NCBI GenBank assembly: GCA_037783415.1
Contig: JAZGTN010000071.1
Coordinates: 4,719,501 to 4,783,500 of the forward strand
DNA length: 64,000 bases
Source of the DNA: Leptasterias polaris
Lineage: Eukaryota > Echinodermata > Asteroidea > Forcipulatida > Asteriidae
Direction: 5' to 3'
The notes under the pieces were generated by a model. That model did no database searches. It worked only from the letters and a program-made list of their open reading frames with translations, and was not told the DNA's origin. Position numbers and translations under genes: made by a program. Shown piece after piece: positions 63,151 to 64,000 of the stretch (the stretch's first letter is position 1; each line of letters starts with the position of its first letter).

Positions 63151-64000
63151 AGTGACAGCAAAGTAGGGTGCATATGTTTAGGATTGATACAGTATGGCAC
63201 TAGAAGGGGTAACATGTTGGGGGAGGAGCCAGTGTGACAGCAAAGTAGGGGTGCATGTTTTGGGGATTGATACAGTATGAAACTAGAAGGGTAACATATT
63301 GGGGGAGGATCCATAGAGATAACAATGTGGGGTGCATGTTTATGATTTATACAGTATGAAACTAGAAGGGGGAACATGTTGGGGGAGGAGCGGGGGTGTG
63401 TTTTGGGGATTGATACAGTATGAAACTAGAAGGGTAACATATTGGGGGAGGATCCATAGAGACAGCAAAGTAGGGGGTGCATGTTTTGGGGATTGATACA
63501 GTATGAAACTAGAAGGGGTAACATGTTGGGGGAGGATCCATAGAGACAACAATGTGGGGTGCATGTTTATGATTTATACAGTATGAAACTAGAAGGGGGA
63601 ACATGTTGGGGGAGGAGCGGGGGTGTGTTTTGGGGATTGATACAGTATGAAACTAGAAGGGTAACATATTGGGGGAGGATCCATAGAGACAGCAAAGTAG
63701 GGGGTGCATGTTTTGGGGATTGATACAGTATGAAACTAGAAGGGGTAACATGTTGGGGGAGGATCCATAGAGACAACAATGTGGGGTGCATGTTTAGGAT
63801 TGATACAGTATGAAACTAGAAGGGGTAACATGTTGGGGGAGGATCCACAGACAGTAATGTAGGGTGCATGTTTGGGATTGATACAGTATGAAACTAGAAG
63901 GGGTAACATGTTGGGGGAGGATCCATAGAGACAGCAAAGTAGGGGGTGCATGTTTTGGGGATTGATACAGTATGAAACTAGAAGGGGTAACATGTTGGGG
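63151..64000. repeat. Approximately 80-bp tandem repeat in 227-bp higher-order units, continues past window end
   Basis: Units share GATACAGTATGAAACTAGAA and GTAACATGTTGGGGGAGGA. Units start at 63182, 63265, 63344, 63408, 63491, 63571, 63635, 63718, 63798, 63876 and 63960. Lengths 64, 83 and 80 repeat in that order from 63344 and again from 63571, giving two almost identical 227-bp composites. Minus-strand open frames (for example 63340-63564 and 63567-63791) are identical products of this periodicity, not genes. Confidence 0.93.

Noticed and set aside
63147..63993. Minus-strand cysteine/proline-rich repeat proteins at the window end
   Set aside because: Identical duplicated frames follow the 227-bp satellite period and end arbitrarily. 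Not genes.

Overview
This is a non-coding-rich, AT-rich eukaryotic window: large introns with GT..AG borders, SINE and LINE debris, MITEs and several satellite arrays. No bacterial operon, CRISPR array or viral gene is visible. Nearly all the short open frames (many need non-ATG starts) are chance frames or translations of tandem repeats. The only convincing protein genes are two plus-strand members of the BAMBI family, TGF-beta pseudoreceptors that lack the kinase. The BAMBI ortholog and a TTAA-flanked AGGCACTG..CAGTGCCT MITE point to a marine deuterostome, most likely an echinoderm such as a sea star. The species assignment is an inference, not proven from the sequence.

Layout. (1) 193-1642: last three coding exons of a BAMBI-like gene whose signal-peptide exon lies before the window. 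Its probable 3'UTR runs to about 2.7 kb and contains a 36-bp minisatellite. (2) 2.7-11.7 kb: intergenic DNA with several MITEs, a POU/homeodomain-type palindrome at 9.44 kb, and a CpG-rich promoter-like segment at 11.13-11.33 kb. That segment carries two GGCGCC boxes 11 bp apart, which resemble BMP-responsive elements. (3) 11,766-49,333: complete three-exon bambi gene of 286 codons with introns of about 22.0 and 14.7 kb. Exon 1 encodes the signal peptide, exon 2 the ten-cysteine ectodomain, and exon 3 the transmembrane segment and cytoplasmic tail. Intron 1 holds a truncated LINE, a 26-bp minisatellite and a cluster of ATGAATATTCAT palindromes near 24.2-24.5 kb. Intron 2 holds MITEs. (4) 49.3-56.4 kb: second copy of the TTAA MITE, two other MITEs, a tRNA-Leu-derived SINE, a 19-G run, and splice-like borders of a possible non-coding transcript. 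(5) 56,443-61,031: 357-bp satellite, 12.8 copies, with higher-order structure. (6) 61.0-63.15 kb: a tRNA-like SINE head and AT-rich unique DNA. (7) 63.15-64.0 kb: an approximately 80-bp tandem repeat in 227-bp higher-order units, running off the window end.

The two BAMBI-like genes sit head to tail about 10 kb apart. They share the ten-cysteine spacing and the phase-1 intron before the ectodomain, so they look like an old tandem duplication. The downstream gene keeps the conserved BAMBI transmembrane signature. The upstream gene has a different membrane segment, a short basic tail and an extra intron inside the ectodomain. In known biology BAMBI damps BMP/activin/TGF-beta signalling and is itself induced by BMP, which fits the GGCGCC pair. 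How the paralog acts cannot be told from sequence.
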